Assembly (NCBI GenBank): GCA_003209055.1
Contig: QCTB01000010.1
Location: 1-34,973 of the forward strand
DNA: 34,973 bases
Origin: Prochlorococcus sp. AG-670-O13
GTDB taxonomy: Bacteria > Cyanobacteriota > Cyanobacteriia > PCC-6307 > Cyanobiaceae
Direction of reading: 5' to 3'
A program made the position numbers and the translations under genes. A model generated the notes under the pieces. It searched no databases. It was given only the letters and a program-made list of their open reading frames with translations, and was not told where the DNA came from. This document shows positions 10,056 through 19,878 of this stretch, in pieces. Position 1 is the first letter of the stretch, and every line of letters begins with the position of its first letter.

Positions 10056-11057
10056 TTAACTTAAGTTAATGAGATTTTCAGTAAAAACATTAATAGGATT
10101 ATTGCCTTTTTTTAATGAACTTTCAATATCTAATAAATTAGTCATCAATTTAATTAAAAAATCAGAAGATGTATTATTTACTTTTTTACGGATAAAAAAA
10201 ATTCTTTTAGGGTTTGATATATTAGCAATTTTGCATATTTTTCCTAAATCTTTTTCGCCAGATTTATGTAGTAATTTAACTATTGTATGCATTCTGATTT
10301 GACTTATTAATCCTGCGTTTAGTCTTAACGCGGGTTCACCTTTTTTTAATAAAGAATGGATTTCTATAAGACTTTCATTGATATTATTTTGTAATAGATG
10401 ATCAATTATTTTAAAGATATTTGACTGACGATTATTAAAAATTTTTTTTACATCATCACTTTTGAGAATAAGTTCTTTATTTTCATTATTATTTGATGCA
10501 GATAGATATAACTTTGCTTTAGCTAGTTCGCTCATTAAGTTCACACTATCATTACCTACTGAATTAATAATTAATTCGGCTGCCCCTTTATCTAGATTAA
10601 TATTCATTGAATTTGCTGTAACTTCTAAGTATCTTTTCTGACTTTCATAATCCCAGATATCCGGTAAAGAAAAAGAAGTTTCAATTGCTAAATTTTTTTT
10701 TATTAAATTTTTAATAAATTTCGTACTTTTGAGTCTCGTATCTGGTTTTTTGTCATTTTGCAAAATCAAGTAAGTATTACTTGGAATATTTTGATAAATT
10801 TTTTCAAATTTAATTCTTATTTCCTCATTTTTATTCGTGAATATTGGGTTATTTTTTAAAATGACTAATCTTGATCCATCCCCCAAAGGAGGAGTAAGTA
10901 CTTCATCAAATGCTTGTTTGATTTGATTATCTTCATCACCATTGAAAAAGCTAACATTTATCTCTCCCCATATTTTCGATACTTTTTGATCAATTATTGT
11001 CTTAATAAATTTATTGCATGCATTTAAATCATTTCCCCATATTATTTGAATTGGCAT
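10056..11057 (-). CDS. holA: DNA polymerase III delta subunit
   Basis: Clamp-loader subunit that opens the sliding clamp. The 333-residue protein begins MPIQIIWGNDLNACNKFI, where the family has an F/Y-x-L-x-G-x-(D/E) start. It has the spaced LTPPLGDGSRLVILKN segment near residues 53-68 (family pattern: small residue, P-L-F/G, R-x-V-x-x) and an all-helical C-terminal half with the FxIIDxLL segment near 215. Delta subunits diverge strongly and have no catalytic motif, so identification rests on this overall pattern and length. lysC follows 39 bases downstream; the start is divergent from cobH across 63 bases. Confidence 0.85.
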   Translation of the reverse strand: MPIQIIWGNDLNACNKFIKTIIDQKVSKIWGEINVSFFNGDEDNQIKQAFDEVLTPPLGDGSRLVILKNNPIFTNKNEEIRIKFEKIYQNIPSNTYLILQNDKKPDTRLKSTKFIKNLIKKNLAIETSFSLPDIWDYESQKRYLEVTANSMNINLDKGAAELIINSVGNDSVNLMSELAKAKLYLSASNNNENKELILKSDDVKKIFNNRQSNIFKIIDHLLQNNINESLIEIHSLLKKGEPALRLNAGLISQIRMHTIVKLLHKSGEKDLGKICKIANISNPKRIFFIRKKVNNTSSDFLIKLMTNLLDIESSLKKGNNPINVFTENLINLS

Positions 11058-11076
11058 ATTTACTAAAAAGAGGCTT

Positions 11077-11084
11077 ATTATAAT
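11077..11084. promoter_or_regulatory. Symmetric -10 element shared by divergent holA and cobH
   Basis: ATTATAAT holds TATAAT on the plus strand (11079-11084) and another TATAAT on the minus strand (11082-11077). It sits about 37 bases before the cobH ATG and 20 bases before the holA ATG, a reasonable position for both. No good -35 box is seen on either side, which is common in cyanobacteria. Placement is inferred from sequence only. Confidence 0.4.
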
Positions 11085-11120
11085 TATGCTTAACTTTAGG
11101 ATAGGGTAAATTAAAATTTA

Positions 11121-11744
11121 ATGATAAAAGACCATCCTATTTTTTTAGAAAGTATTAGATTTATAAGATCTAATTTGATTAAAAATAATTTTAATTACTT
11201 AGAAAAAAAAGTTTTAGAGAGATTAATTCATACTTCTGGTGATTTTAATATCCAGAATCTTTTGGAATTTAGTGAAGGAGCGTGTGAAAAAGCAATAAAA
11301 TCTTTAAAAGAAGGCGCACCAATATTGACTGATACTGATATGGCTGCAGCAGCTATTAAATCAATGGCAAAAAATACAAGTGGAAACTCAGTTATTTCGG
11401 CAAAAGAATGGTTTAATGATAAAGATTTATTAGGACTGACTAAAACTGCGTATGGGATAGAAAAAGGTTGGATTGAATTATCGTCTAACAATTTAGGAGT
11501 TAAATCACCAATTATTGTGATTGGGAGCTCCCCAACAGCATTAATTAATTTATTAGAGATTCTCAAGAATTCAAAACATATTCCTAGTTTAATTATTGGA
11601 ATGCCTGTAGGTTTTATTGGGGTACGACAAAGTAAAGAAAAACTACTTAATAGTAATTATCCAAGGATTGTTGTTAACTCCACAAGAGGAGGTGCTGCTA
11701 TGGCTGCAGCAGCTGTCAACGCCTTATTGAGAGAAACTATTTGA
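11121..11744 (+). CDS. cobH: Precorrin-8X methylmutase
   Basis: Moves the C-11 methyl group to C-12 in the corrin ring pathway, giving hydrogenobyrinate or cobyrinate (CobH/CbiC). The 207-residue length is typical. The start MIKDHPIFLESIRFI fits the family, and His37 in ERLIHTSGD matches the conserved catalytic histidine. The LKEGAPILTDTDMAAAAI segment near 63-80 and the late GMPVGFIGVRQSKE segment near 156-169 are both family hallmarks. It supports B12-type cofactor synthesis; marine picocyanobacteria are known to make pseudocobalamin. It converges on mutS with only 6 bases between stop codons. Confidence 0.93.
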   Translation: MIKDHPIFLESIRFIRSNLIKNNFNYLEKKVLERLIHTSGDFNIQNLLEFSEGACEKAIKSLKEGAPILTDTDMAAAAIKSMAKNTSGNSVISAKEWFNDKDLLGLTKTAYGIEKGWIELSSNNLGVKSPIIVIGSSPTALINLLEILKNSKHIPSLIIGMPVGFIGVRQSKEKLLNSNYPRIVVNSTRGGAAMAAAAVNALLRETI

Positions 11745-11750
11745 AAGAAT

Positions 11751-14498
11751 TTATTTAATTTTAATTTGAGAATTCAACTTATTATTATTTTCTAAATAAT
11801 CTAAAACTAATTTAGCTTTATCAACTACTTCTTTAGGTACCCCAGCTAACTTTGCAGCTTCAATCCCATAACTTTTGTTCGCACCACCTTTTTCGATTTT
11901 ATGACAAAAATCCAGTTGATCATTATTTTGCTTAACTAAAACTTGAAAATTTTCTACATTTGCATTTGTATTTTTAAGATAATTCAGTTCATGGTAATGG
12001 GTCGCAAAAATGGTATTACATATAATTTTTCTCGCAAGATATTCACTTACTGACCATGCTATGGATAGCCCATCAAAAGTAGATGTTCCTCTTCCTATCT
12101 CATCAAGTAAAACAAGAGAGTTTGATGTCGCTTGATTTAATATTGATGCAGTCTCTGACATTTCTACCATGAAGGTCGATTGTCCAGATGATTGATCATC
12201 TACGGCCCCAATTCTTGTAAATATTCGATCAGCAATTTGAATTTTTGCTTTTCTGGCAGGGACGAAGCTCCCAATCTGGGATAAGATTTGAATTAATCCT
12301 ATCTGTCTAATAAAGCAACTCTTTCCACTTGCATTAGGACCAGTCAATATAATTAATTTTTGCGTATTGTTGAACAAAATATCATTAGATATAAATTGTT
12401 TGTTAGTTAATAATTGTTCAACTATAGGGTTTCGGCCTGCAATAATTTCCGTGCTTTGTTTTAATGTTGAGTTCGTAATGGGTAAAAGAGTGGGTTTTAT
12501 AAAATTATTTTCTAATGATATTATTGCTAAACCTAGTAAAGCATCCATGCAGGCAATAGATTTTGCTATAGATCTAATTTTTTTTGTTTTTGAAGCTACA
12601 AGATTTCTTATTTCGCAAAATAATTCATATTCTTTTGCCGCCGCTCGATTTTTGACTTGAAATATCTTACTTTCTCTATTCTTGATTTCTGTAGTTACAT
12701 ATCTTTCTTCATTGGTAAGAGTTTGTCTTTTGATCCAATGATCAGGAGCTAAATTTACTTTTGATTTGTTTATTGAAATGTAATAACCAAAGTTTTTATG
12801 GTATTGAATTTTTAAATTTGATATTTTACTAATTTTTCTTTCTTTTAATTCTTCTTGATTCAACCAATCTGAGTAATCGTCTATTAAATTACGTAGGCCA
12901 TCTAAAACATTATCAACTCCATCATGAATAATGCCTCCTTCACTAGTATTTAAAGGAGGATTTTCTACTAGTTTAAAACTTATTAGATCTGCTAATGCTA
13001 AAAGTTCATTATCAATATTTTTCAATTCATCAATCCAAGAAGGGATTTTATATTTAAATAACTCAACAATTGACTTTAATCTAGGTAATTTTTTTAGACC
13101 TTCTGATATTGCTATCAAATCTCTTGGACTTGCATGACCAGCACATGCTCTACCAGAAAGCCTTTCTAAATCGCCCATTGCTCTAAGTATATTTTGGGTA
13201 TCTATTCGCAACTTTTTGGACTCTAAAAAGTTTGAAATAATGTTTTGTCTTTTACAAATTTCTTCAGTATTTAATAATGGAGAGTCTATCCATCTTCTTA
13301 AACATCTTGCTCCCATGCAGGTATATGTTCTATCAATACTCCAAAGAAGAGATCCAACATAATTATTTTCTCGTTGAGTATTTTTTATTTCTAAATTTTT
13401 TTGAGTTTGATAATCAATAATTAAATGATCTTTTGGGAATTCTATTTGCGGGAAATCTAAAGAAATTTTGAGAGAAGAATCGTTTTCTAAATTGGAAGGA
13501 TTAATTTTCTCTAAATAGTTTAATAAGCCACCAAGTGATTTAGTTGCATTATTCAAATTTTTGAGTCCTAGACCCTCTAAACTTAGAATTCTAAAATAGT
13601 TTTTTATGGTTGAATTTGCTTCGTTAATACTGAAAAAAGTCTCTTGGGTGACGGTATATGTGATTTGCTGATTTTGTTCCTCTATTACTTTTTTTTCTTC
13701 GTGGCTTCCAATTATAATCTCTGATGTATCTAACTTTATAATTTCATCTAATAATTTTGATATTGATTTCCCCTCCATAGTTAATAATTCTCCTGTACTA
13801 ACATCTGCTCTTGAAAGACCCCATTCATATAAATTTTCAGAGATGTTTTTGGATAAGTGGATAGCTGTTATCCAATTATTTTTTTTTGCAACCAACATGC
13901 CTTCTTCAATTACAGTTCCTGGGGTAATTATTCTTGTTATTCCTCTCTTAAGTGGTGTTCCATAGTTCCCAGAACTTTTTTCCAACTGATCACAGATCAC
14001 TACTGAATGGTTTTTCTTAATTAACTCTGCGCAGTATCTCTCCATTGCATGATATGGAACTCCTGCCATGGGTATCTTTCCAATTTCTTTACCAGCATCT
14101 TTACTAGTTAATGTTATCTCTAATAAGTTTGATATTGATACAGCATCTTCAAAAAAACATTCAAAAAAATCACCTAATCTATATAACAAAAATCTATTAC
14201 TATTCTCTTCTTTTAATTGAACATAATGTTTAAGAATTGGAGTTAATTTTTGTTTTTCAACAGTTTTATAACTGTAAGATTTTTCATTAATGCAATCATT
14301 TTTTCTTTCGGTATTCAAACCATTTTTAAATTTGTTAATTAAATTCTTAGAATTTTTTCTTTGTCTAGGTCTTTTCTGCGATTCCTTTTTTAATTCATCG
14401 GTAGACAAATCTTCATTAATTTGAGCTGAACTATTTGGATGATAAGGATCATTATTAATTGAAAATAAATTTTTTTGAATTATCGTATCTTCTTGCAT
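11751..14498 (-). CDS. mutS: DNA mismatch repair protein MutS
   Basis: Recognises mismatches and small loops in duplex DNA. The 915-residue protein has the mismatch-reading Phe-x-Glu motif intact (Phe111, Glu113 in GDFFECFF), so it is a MutS1 rather than a MutS2. The clamp and core domains follow, then the ATPase with Walker A GPNASGKS at 720-727 and the ATPase signature [14 protein letters not shown]. About 85 residues precede domain I; they are rich in Lys, Asn and Ser, carry a basic [11 protein letters not shown] stretch near 42-52, and look disordered. The C-terminal end stops soon after the helix-turn-helix dimer region, without an obvious E. coli-type tetramerisation tail. It is divergent from psbZ across 142 bases. 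Confidence 0.95.
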   Translation of the reverse strand: MQEDTIIQKNLFSINNDPYHPNSSAQINEDLSTDELKKESQKRPRQRKNSKNLINKFKNGLNTERKNDCINEKSYSYKTVEKQKLTPILKHYVQLKEENSNRFLLYRLGDFFECFFEDAVSISNLLEITLTSKDAGKEIGKIPMAGVPYHAMERYCAELIKKNHSVVICDQLEKSSGNYGTPLKRGITRIITPGTVIEEGMLVAKKNNWITAIHLSKNISENLYEWGLSRADVSTGELLTMEGKSISKLLDEIIKLDTSEIIIGSHEEKKVIEEQNQQITYTVTQETFFSINEANSTIKNYFRILSLEGLGLKNLNNATKSLGGLLNYLEKINPSNLENDSSLKISLDFPQIEFPKDHLIIDYQTQKNLEIKNTQRENNYVGSLLWSIDRTYTCMGARCLRRWIDSPLLNTEEICKRQNIISNFLESKKLRIDTQNILRAMGDLERLSGRACAGHASPRDLIAISEGLKKLPRLKSIVELFKYKIPSWIDELKNIDNELLALADLISFKLVENPPLNTSEGGIIHDGVDNVLDGLRNLIDDYSDWLNQEELKERKISKISNLKIQYHKNFGYYISINKSKVNLAPDHWIKRQTLTNEERYVTTEIKNRESKIFQVKNRAAAKEYELFCEIRNLVASKTKKIRSIAKSIACMDALLGLAIISLENNFIKPTLLPITNSTLKQSTEIIAGRNPIVEQLLTNKQFISNDILFNNTQKLIILTGPNASGKSCFIRQIGLIQILSQIGSFVPARKAKIQIADRIFTRIGAVDDQSSGQSTFMVEMSETASILNQATSNSLVLLDEIGRGTSTFDGLSIAWSVSEYLARKIICNTIFATHYHELNYLKNTNANVENFQVLVKQNNDQLDFCHKIEKGGANKSYGIEAAKLAGVPKEVVDKAKLVLDYLENNNKLNSQIKIK

Positions 14499-14613
14499 AT
14501 TTTTATTATTTATAAATTGATATTAGGTACTAATTTTAATTTTGCATTTTTACAGTGACTAAAAGTATGTAAATTTTCTCCAAAAATATTCAGTTTCATG
14601 AGATCATGGTATC

Positions 14614-14619
14614 TATAAT
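14614..14619 (+). promoter_or_regulatory. Candidate -10 element of psbZ
   Basis: A perfect TATAAT lies 21 bases before the psbZ ATG in the 142-base mutS-psbZ intergenic region. No consensus -35 is present at 16-18 bases upstream. Transcription would begin near 14626, leaving a leader of about 15 bases. Confidence 0.5.
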
Positions 14620-14640
14620 TATTTAAAATAAGTTTGAATT

Positions 14641-14838
14641 ATGCAGGCAGTTAACTTTTTCTTTGTAAATGCTCTTTTATTTGCTTCTCTAATCGCAGTC
14701 GTTGGAGTACCAGTTTTATACGTTACTCAACCTTCTACTGAAGAAGGACAGAAAGAGAGCAGGAGAAAAATATATTCTATTGCTGCAGTTTGGGTTGTTT
14801 TAGTCTTTCTTACAGGGATTGTTTCTTCCTTAGTTTGA
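14641..14838 (+). CDS. psbZ: Photosystem II protein PsbZ (Ycf9)
   Basis: Small thylakoid membrane subunit at the edge of the photosystem II core, thought to help link the core to antenna proteins. The 65-residue protein has two hydrophobic spans (about 5-27 and 44-64) joined by a polar turn with T-Q-P-S-T-E-E-G-Q-K. The first helix ends in VVGVPVLY, like the SVPV segment of PsbZ, and the second has the W-V-V-L-V-F-L-T-G-I pattern matching the family W-x-G-L-V-F-L-V-G. ribH follows 47 bases downstream. Identification is by topology, length and these short matches; such small proteins leave some doubt. Confidence 0.82.
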   Translation: MQAVNFFFVNALLFASLIAVVGVPVLYVTQPSTEEGQKESRRKIYSIAAVWVVLVFLTGIVSSLV

Positions 14839-14885
14839 ACTTAATACCTTTTCATGAGAGTGTAGTTATATAAGAAAAAAATTTA

Positions 14886-15362
14886 ATGACTATCTTTGAG
14901 GGATCTTTTACCAATGCTTCTACTTTAAAAGTTGGAATAGTAGTGGCGAGATTTAATGATTTAATTACTAATAAAATATTATCTGGATGCCTTGATTGTC
15001 TTAAAAGGCATGGTTTAGATACTTCTGAAACAAGCAAACAACTCGACATTGTTTGGGTTCCCGGATCATTTGAACTGCCCATAGCAGCTAAAACACTCTT
15101 GAAAAAATCTAATTATGATGTTTTGATTTCTCTTGGCGCTGTTATTCGTGGCGAAACCTCTCATTATGATGTAGTAATTTCTGAAGCTAGTAAGGGCATA
15201 TCTCAAGTTTCATATGAAAATAACGTTCCAATTATTTTTGGTGTTTTAACTACTGATACTATGCAACAGGCTTTAGAACGCGCTGGGATTAAAAACAATC
15301 TTGGTTGGAATTATGCTTTACAAGCTATTGAGATGGGATCTCTAATGAAAAATTTAAATTAG
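14886..15362 (+). CDS. ribH: 6,7-dimethyl-8-ribityllumazine synthase
   Basis: Condenses 5-amino-6-ribitylaminouracil with dihydroxybutanone phosphate, the penultimate step of riboflavin synthesis. The 158-residue length is normal. Seen directly are ARFN at 21-24 with the stacking Phe23, VPGSFELP at 58-65, and [10 protein letters not shown] with the conserved His93. The late [13 protein letters not shown] segment lines the phosphate site. It follows psbZ by 47 bases and precedes tRNA-Gly. It may share the psbZ transcript; no strong promoter of its own is evident. Confidence 0.96.
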   Translation: MTIFEGSFTNASTLKVGIVVARFNDLITNKILSGCLDCLKRHGLDTSETSKQLDIVWVPGSFELPIAAKTLLKKSNYDVLISLGAVIRGETSHYDVVISEASKGISQVSYENNVPIIFGVLTTDTMQQALERAGIKNNLGWNYALQAIEMGSLMKNLN

Positions 15363-15384
15363 TTTCAAAAAAAGTAAGTTTTAG

Positions 15385-15413
15385 TTCATTTCAGTCCTTT
15401 TTTAGGATAAAAT
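15385..15413 (+). promoter_or_regulatory. Candidate promoter of tRNA-Gly, overlapping an imperfect hairpin
   Basis: TTCATT (15385-15390) and TAAAAT (15408-15413) are 17 bases apart, with the -10 end 11 bases before the tRNA 5' end. The -35 matches TTGACA poorly. The same bases also form an imperfect inverted repeat, TTCATTT..TCCT / AGGA..AAATGAA (15385-15416), around a T5 loop. It could be a weak ribH terminator, although no T-run follows. Confidence 0.35.
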
Positions 15414-15424
15414 GAATTAACTTT

Positions 15425-15496
15425 GCGGATGTAGCTCAGTGGTAGAGCATCTCCTTGCCAAGGAGAATGTCGAGAGTTCGAATCTCTTCATCCGCT
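15425..15496 (+). tRNA. tRNA-Gly(GCC)
   Basis: The 72-base cloverleaf has acceptor stem GCGGATG paired with CATCCGC, a D arm with GCTC-AGTGGTA-GAGC, anticodon stem CTCCT/AGGAG around loop TGCCA-type bases with anticodon GCC, and a T arm with GAGAG-TTCGAAT-CTCTT (one weak pair). The discriminator is T and CCA is not encoded. A T6 run starts at the discriminator and continues past the 3' end, so it may end the transcript. Confidence 0.96.
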
Positions 15497-15542
15497 TTTT
15501 TAAAAAATAATCAATAAGATGATATTGAATATTTTTTTAATA

Positions 15543-15974
15543 ATGTCGAAAATTATTTCTGTTGAGAATTTAAGGGAACTATTTACCAAACCTTACGGGA
15601 AAGATGCACCAACAAAACAAAAATGGGCAGAATTTTATAATGAAAATGTTACTTTTATTGACCCAACACAAGAAACAAAAGGATTAGATTCCTATGTTAA
15701 TGCTCAAGAAAAGCTTATTAATAGATGTGACGATATTTATTTGGAGACTCATGCAATATCAATTAATGGAAACTGTGGATTCGTGGAATGGACAATGGGC
15801 TTAAAAATATTGGGCAAAGAATTTATTTATCCTGGAACAACACGTTTAATATTTTCTGAAAATGGCTTAATACAAGAGCATAGAGATTATTTTGATTTTT
15901 GTGGACCTACCTTTGGCCCAGTTCCTATTTTAGGCTCATTTATTAGATGGCTTTATTCAAGATTTGTATCTTAA
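15543..15974 (+). CDS. SnoaL/NTF2-like fold protein of unknown role
   Basis: The 143-residue protein (from the start used here) has the pattern of the NTF2/SnoaL superfamily: an N-terminal helix ending in WAEFYNENVTFIDPTQETKG, a central V-E-W-T-M-G-L strand, and a late H-R-D-Y-F-D-F strand that lines the cone-shaped pocket in this fold. The hydrophobic C-terminal stretch GPVPILGSFIRWLYSRF is a further feature of SnoaL-like relatives. An in-frame upstream ATG at 15519 would add MILNIFLI; I prefer 15543 because those residues look like non-family sequence squeezed next to the tRNA. Ligand and reaction are unknown. Confidence 0.72.
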   Translation: MSKIISVENLRELFTKPYGKDAPTKQKWAEFYNENVTFIDPTQETKGLDSYVNAQEKLINRCDDIYLETHAISINGNCGFVEWTMGLKILGKEFIYPGTTRLIFSENGLIQEHRDYFDFCGPTFGPVPILGSFIRWLYSRFVS

Positions 15975-15995
15975 GTCAAGTTATATTAAAAATAA

Positions 15996-16400
15996 ATGTT
16001 TTTACGCTTGAAAAAAAATTCTCAAGAAAATAAACATCAAATTTTTAGATTTATTATTTCAGGATTAATTGCAACTAGTATAAATTTTTTAGCATATAAT
16101 TCATTCTATTTTATCTTCAAAAACATAATATTCGCCTCCTTGATAGGTTATTCTGCGGGTCTTTTTATCTCATTTGTTTTATCAAAGATATGGGTTTTTA
16201 GAGATGATTCAAAAAAAAGTATAGTTAAATCTTTTTTTATTTTTTGCTTAATTTATTTTTTAGGAGGTTTAGAAATGTCATTAATCATTATCTTTCTGAA
16301 CCAATTAATTAGCGACCATAATGTTTCGTGGTTGTTTGGTGCATTTATAGGAGCTTTAAATAATTTTTTGGGGTCAAAATATTTGTTGTTTAAAAAGTAA
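15996..16400 (+). CDS. GtrA-like membrane protein
   Basis: The 134-residue protein has a short basic N-terminus and four hydrophobic spans (about 18-40, 43-65, 78-101, 108-127). This is the topology of the GtrA family, thought to help move lipid-linked sugars across the membrane for glycosylation of surface polymers or phage-type O-antigen. Supporting details are RFIISGLIATSINFLAYNSF at the first span, the F-V-L-S-K-I-W-V-F segment after the second, and the closing N-N-F-L-G-S-K-Y-L-L-F segment, all close to the family pattern. No glycosyltransferase partner is adjacent. It ends 1 base before the converging GNAT gene stop. Confidence 0.8.
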   Translation: MFLRLKKNSQENKHQIFRFIISGLIATSINFLAYNSFYFIFKNIIFASLIGYSAGLFISFVLSKIWVFRDDSKKSIVKSFFIFCLIYFLGGLEMSLIIIFLNQLISDHNVSWLFGAFIGALNNFLGSKYLLFKK

Positions 16401-16401
16401 T

Positions 16402-16878
16402 TTATATCTCTCGTACTAATAGATTTTGAGAAGAAACTTCTTTGAAATCAATTTGCGAATAAAATAATCTTTTACTAGTAGTCATTAAATAAACTTTATT
16501 TGTGTTTTTTAATTTTTCTGATTCTAAAAGATTTTTGACAATCATCTTTCCGTAACCTTTCCCTTGATGATTTTCATCAATTACTATATCCCATAAAACG
16601 CCTCTATAAATTCCATCTGATAAGGCTCTTCCAAAACCAACTGGTTCATTACCATACCAAATGCTAATAATTACATCGCTATTAGCAAGACATTTTCTCA
16701 AATCATTGGTTTTTCTATCCTTAGCCCAAAATGCATTACGATGCAAAAATTTCTGAAGTTTAAATAATCCTTTAGTGGGTTTTAAATTAGGACCTAATCC
16801 AAATAATCTTAATCCAAGTGCACCTTTAGAATGTTTAATTAAAAAAATACTTGTTCCATTAGTTTTGTGATTCTTCAT
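16402..16878 (-). CDS. GNAT-family N-acetyltransferase
   Basis: The 158-residue protein carries the acetyl-CoA binding core of the GNAT superfamily. Strand 4 is VLWDIVIDENH near 93-103. It is followed by the Q-G-K-G-Y-G pyrophosphate loop (104-109; consensus Q/R-x-x-G-x-G/A) and the helix KMIVKNLLES. The sequence then continues to K-V-Y-L-M-T-T near 122-128 and Y-S-Q-I-D-F-K near 134-140. The substrate cannot be told from sequence. It is divergent from secA across 161 bases and converges on the GtrA-like gene with a 1-base gap. Confidence 0.82.
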   Translation of the reverse strand: MKNHKTNGTSIFLIKHSKGALGLRLFGLGPNLKPTKGLFKLQKFLHRNAFWAKDRKTNDLRKCLANSDVIISIWYGNEPVGFGRALSDGIYRGVLWDIVIDENHQGKGYGKMIVKNLLESEKLKNTNKVYLMTTSKRLFYSQIDFKEVSSQNLLVREI

Positions 16879-16995
16879 TTTTTGATCGAAATTTAATAAT
16901 CTATTTTTATAAATTTGATTTACATACCTTAATCGATAACTTTTAAAAAAATAAAGAGATATAGAATTTGCTCATTTAGTTGTAACGCACTAATT

Positions 16996-17030
16996 TATAA
17001 TGATTGTAATATGATTAATTTTTTAGAGGA
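16996..17030 (+). promoter_or_regulatory. secA: Candidate secA -10 element and ribosome binding site
   Basis: TATAAT at 16996-17001 is followed by AGAGGA at 17025-17030, nine bases before the secA ATG at 17040. Purine-rich Shine-Dalgarno sites this clear are rare in the window. No good -35 is present. Transcription would start near 17008. Confidence 0.5.
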
Positions 17031-17039
17031 AAAACAATT

Positions 17040-19871
17040 ATGCTAAAACTTTTGTTGGGAGATCCGAATACACGAAAGTTAAAGCGTTATCAACCAATTG
17101 TTGAAGAAATAAACTTACTAGAAGAAGAAGTATCAATATTAACTGATGATCAATTAAGAAATGAGACGCAAGACCTAAAATCAAAAGTTTCAGCAGAATT
17201 AAATAATAAAAAACAAAAAGAACTATTAGAAGAAATATTACCAAAAGCTTTTGCAATCGTTAGAGAAGCAAGTAAAAGAGTTTTGGAAATGCGTCATTTT
17301 GATGTCCAATTAATTGGTGGCATGGTTCTTCATGAGGGGCAAATTGCTGAGATGAAAACTGGAGAAGGTAAAACACTTGTTGCGACTCTGCCTTGCTATC
17401 TCAATGCGTTAACTGGCAAAGGTGTACACGTTGTTACGGTTAACGATTACTTGGCTCGAAGAGATGCTGAATGGATGGGACAAGTTCATCGTTTCTTAGG
17501 ATTATCAGTTGGTCTAATTCAGCAAGACATGAGCCCTTCTGAAAGGAAAAAAAATTATAAATGTGACATAACATATGCGACTAACTCTGAACTAGGTTTC
17601 GATTATTTGAGAGATAATATGGCTACAGAAATCGAAGAAGTAGTTCAAAGAAAATTCAATTATTGCGTTATAGACGAAGTAGATTCAATTTTAATTGATG
17701 AAGCTAGAACTCCTTTAATAATTTCTGGTCAAATTGAAAGGCCCCAAGAAAAATATCAAAAAGCTGCAGAATTAGCATTATCTCTAATTAAGGCAAAAGA
17801 GTTAAGTAAAGATGGTATTGATCCAGAGGGTGATTATGAAGTTGATGAAAAACAACGTAGTTGTATATTGACTGATCAAGGCTTTGCTAAATGTGAAGAG
17901 ATATTGAAGGTTAATGATTTATATGATCCTAAAGATCCATGGGCTCATTACATTACCAATGCTTTAAAAGCTAAAGAATTATTCGTAAAAGATGTAAATT
18001 ACATCATTAAAAAAGATGAAGCAGTAATAGTGGATGAGTTTACTGGAAGGGTTATGCCTGGAAGAAGATGGAGTGATGGGCAACATCAAGCAATCGAGGC
18101 GAAAGAAGGTCTTAAAATTCAGCCTGAAACCCAAACATTAGCATCAATAACTTATCAGAATTTTTTCCTTTTATATCCAGGTTTAGCTGGCATGACAGGG
18201 ACTGCTAAAACCGAAGAGGTTGAATTTGAAAAAACTTATAAATTAGAGTCAACTGTTGTACCAACTAATCAAATTAGAAAGAGAAAAGATTGGCCTGACC
18301 AAGTTTTCAAAACAGAATTGGGGAAATGGAAAGCGGTCGCTAATGAGACAGCAGAAATACATAGGAATGGTAGACCTGTATTAGTAGGTACAACAAGTGT
18401 TGAAAAAAGTGAGTTATTAAGTTCACTTCTATTTGAGCAGGAAATCCCACATAATCTTCTTAATGCGAAACCAGAAAATGTAGAACGTGAGGCAGAAATC
18501 GTAGCTCAGGCGGGAAGATCAGGTGCTGTCACTATTGCAACAAATATGGCTGGGAGAGGTACTGATATTATTCTTGGTGGTAATAGTGACTATATGGCAA
18601 GGTTAAAATTAAAAGAGACATTAATGCCTTTGCTTGTCAAGCCAGATGATGAGCATAAGCCGCCAATACCTAAACAAAGAAATTCAAAAAAAGGTGGAGG
18701 TTTTTCTTCAAAGATTGAGCCAATCTCAAATAAGAATATTAAAAGCGGTGTAACTAGTCTTTTCCCTTGTCAGCTAGGGGAAGATATCTTAAGGAAATTA
18801 TCTTTATTATCTAATGAACTTGTAAAGAGTTGGGGGGATAAAACCTTAACTATCCTTGAATTAGAAGATAAAATTGCTACTGCTGCTGAAAAAGCTCCAA
18901 CTGAAGATAAACTTATTCAATCTTTGAGAGATGCTTTATCAGATGTAAAAAATGAATATGAAAAGGTAATAGTTCATGAAGAAGAAAATGTTAGAAATGC
19001 TGGAGGCCTTCATGTTATTGGAACTGAAAGGCATGAGTCAAGAAGAGTTGATAACCAACTTAGAGGAAGAGCAGGAAGACAAGGAGATCTTGGGAGTACA
19101 AGATTCTTTCTATCTTTAGAGGATAATTTATTAAGGATTTTTGGAGGAGATAGGGTCGCAAATTTAATGAATGCATTTAGGGTTGATGAAGATATGCCTA
19201 TTGAGTCAGGAATGCTTACGAGATCTTTAGAAAGTGCTCAGAAGAAGGTAGAAACTTATTATTATGATATTAGAAAACAAGTTTTTGAATATGATGAGGT
19301 AATGAATAATCAAAGAAAAGCAGTATATAATGAGAGGCTTAGAGTTTTAAAAGGTACTGATTTGAAGAAACAAGTTATAGGATATGGTGAAAGAACAATG
19401 GAAGAAATCGTAGAAGCTTATATCAATCCTGATTTACCTCCAGAAGAATGGGATATTGATCAATTAATCTCTAAAGTCAAAGAATTTATTTATTTATTAA
19501 ATGATCTTAAATCAGAGGATGTTAGTGTTTTATCTATTGAAGAATTAAAAAATTATCTACAAGAACAATTACGCATTGCATATGATTTGAAGGAAGCTCA
19601 AATAGAGCAATTTCGTCCCGGTTTAATGAGGGAGGCTGAAAGATTTTTTATTCTTCAACAAATTGATAATTTGTGGAGAGAACATCTTCAATCAATGGAT
19701 TCTTTAAGAGAATCTGTAGGATTAAGAGGTTATGGTCAAAAGGATCCGCTTATTGAATATAAAAATGAAGGTTATGATATGTTCCTCGAGATGATGACAA
19801 ATATGAGAAGGAACGTAATTTATTCGATGTTTATGTTTCAACCTAAAAGTGATAAGGAAACTAAAAATTAA
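17040..19871 (+). CDS. secA: Preprotein translocase ATPase SecA
   Basis: Motor ATPase that drives unfolded preproteins through SecYEG at the plasma and thylakoid membranes. The 943-residue protein has Walker A MKTGEGKT at 105-112, the [19 protein letters not shown] block near 216-234, the GMTGTAKTE segment near 384, and NMAGRGTDI plus GRAGRQGD of the second helicase domain. The C-terminus ends [16 protein letters not shown] and lacks the cysteine-rich zinc tail that binds SecB, in line with the absence of SecB in cyanobacteria. A segment rich in Lys, Pro and Gly near 535-570 is a family-variable insertion. It converges on cysE with a 7-base gap. Confidence 0.98.
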   Translation: MLKLLLGDPNTRKLKRYQPIVEEINLLEEEVSILTDDQLRNETQDLKSKVSAELNNKKQKELLEEILPKAFAIVREASKRVLEMRHFDVQLIGGMVLHEGQIAEMKTGEGKTLVATLPCYLNALTGKGVHVVTVNDYLARRDAEWMGQVHRFLGLSVGLIQQDMSPSERKKNYKCDITYATNSELGFDYLRDNMATEIEEVVQRKFNYCVIDEVDSILIDEARTPLIISGQIERPQEKYQKAAELALSLIKAKELSKDGIDPEGDYEVDEKQRSCILTDQGFAKCEEILKVNDLYDPKDPWAHYITNALKAKELFVKDVNYIIKKDEAVIVDEFTGRVMPGRRWSDGQHQAIEAKEGLKIQPETQTLASITYQNFFLLYPGLAGMTGTAKTEEVEFEKTYKLESTVVPTNQIRKRKDWPDQVFKTELGKWKAVANETAEIHRNGRPVLVGTTSVEKSELLSSLLFEQEIPHNLLNAKPENVEREAEIVAQAGRSGAVTIATNMAGRGTDIILGGNSDYMARLKLKETLMPLLVKPDDEHKPPIPKQRNSKKGGGFSSKIEPISNKNIKSGVTSLFPCQLGEDILRKLSLLSNELVKSWGDKTLTILELEDKIATAAEKAPTEDKLIQSLRDALSDVKNEYEKVIVHEEENVRNAGGLHVIGTERHESRRVDNQLRGRAGRQGDLGSTRFFLSLEDNLLRIFGGDRVANLMNAFRVDEDMPIESGMLTRSLESAQKKVETYYYDIRKQVFEYDEVMNNQRKAVYNERLRVLKGTDLKKQVIGYGERTMEEIVEAYINPDLPPEEWDIDQLISKVKEFIYLLNDLKSEDVSVLSIEELKNYLQEQLRIAYDLKEAQIEQFRPGLMREAERFFILQQIDNLWREHLQSMDSLRESVGLRGYGQKDPLIEYKNEGYDMFLEMMTNMRRNVIYSMFMFQPKSDKETKN

Positions 19872-19878
19872 TCTTACT

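Noticed and set aside
11228-11566. 112-codon open frame antisense to cobH
   Set aside because: It lies wholly inside cobH, which has intact family motifs. The translation shows no family pattern and mirrors the codon structure of the sense gene.
12367-12660. 97-codon open frame antisense within mutS
   Set aside because: It overlaps the conserved ATPase-side coding region of mutS, has no recognisable features and no start context.
14852-15082. Minus-strand 76-codon frame over the start of ribH
   Set aside because: It is the mirror of a fully conserved lumazine synthase N-terminus, with no independent evidence.
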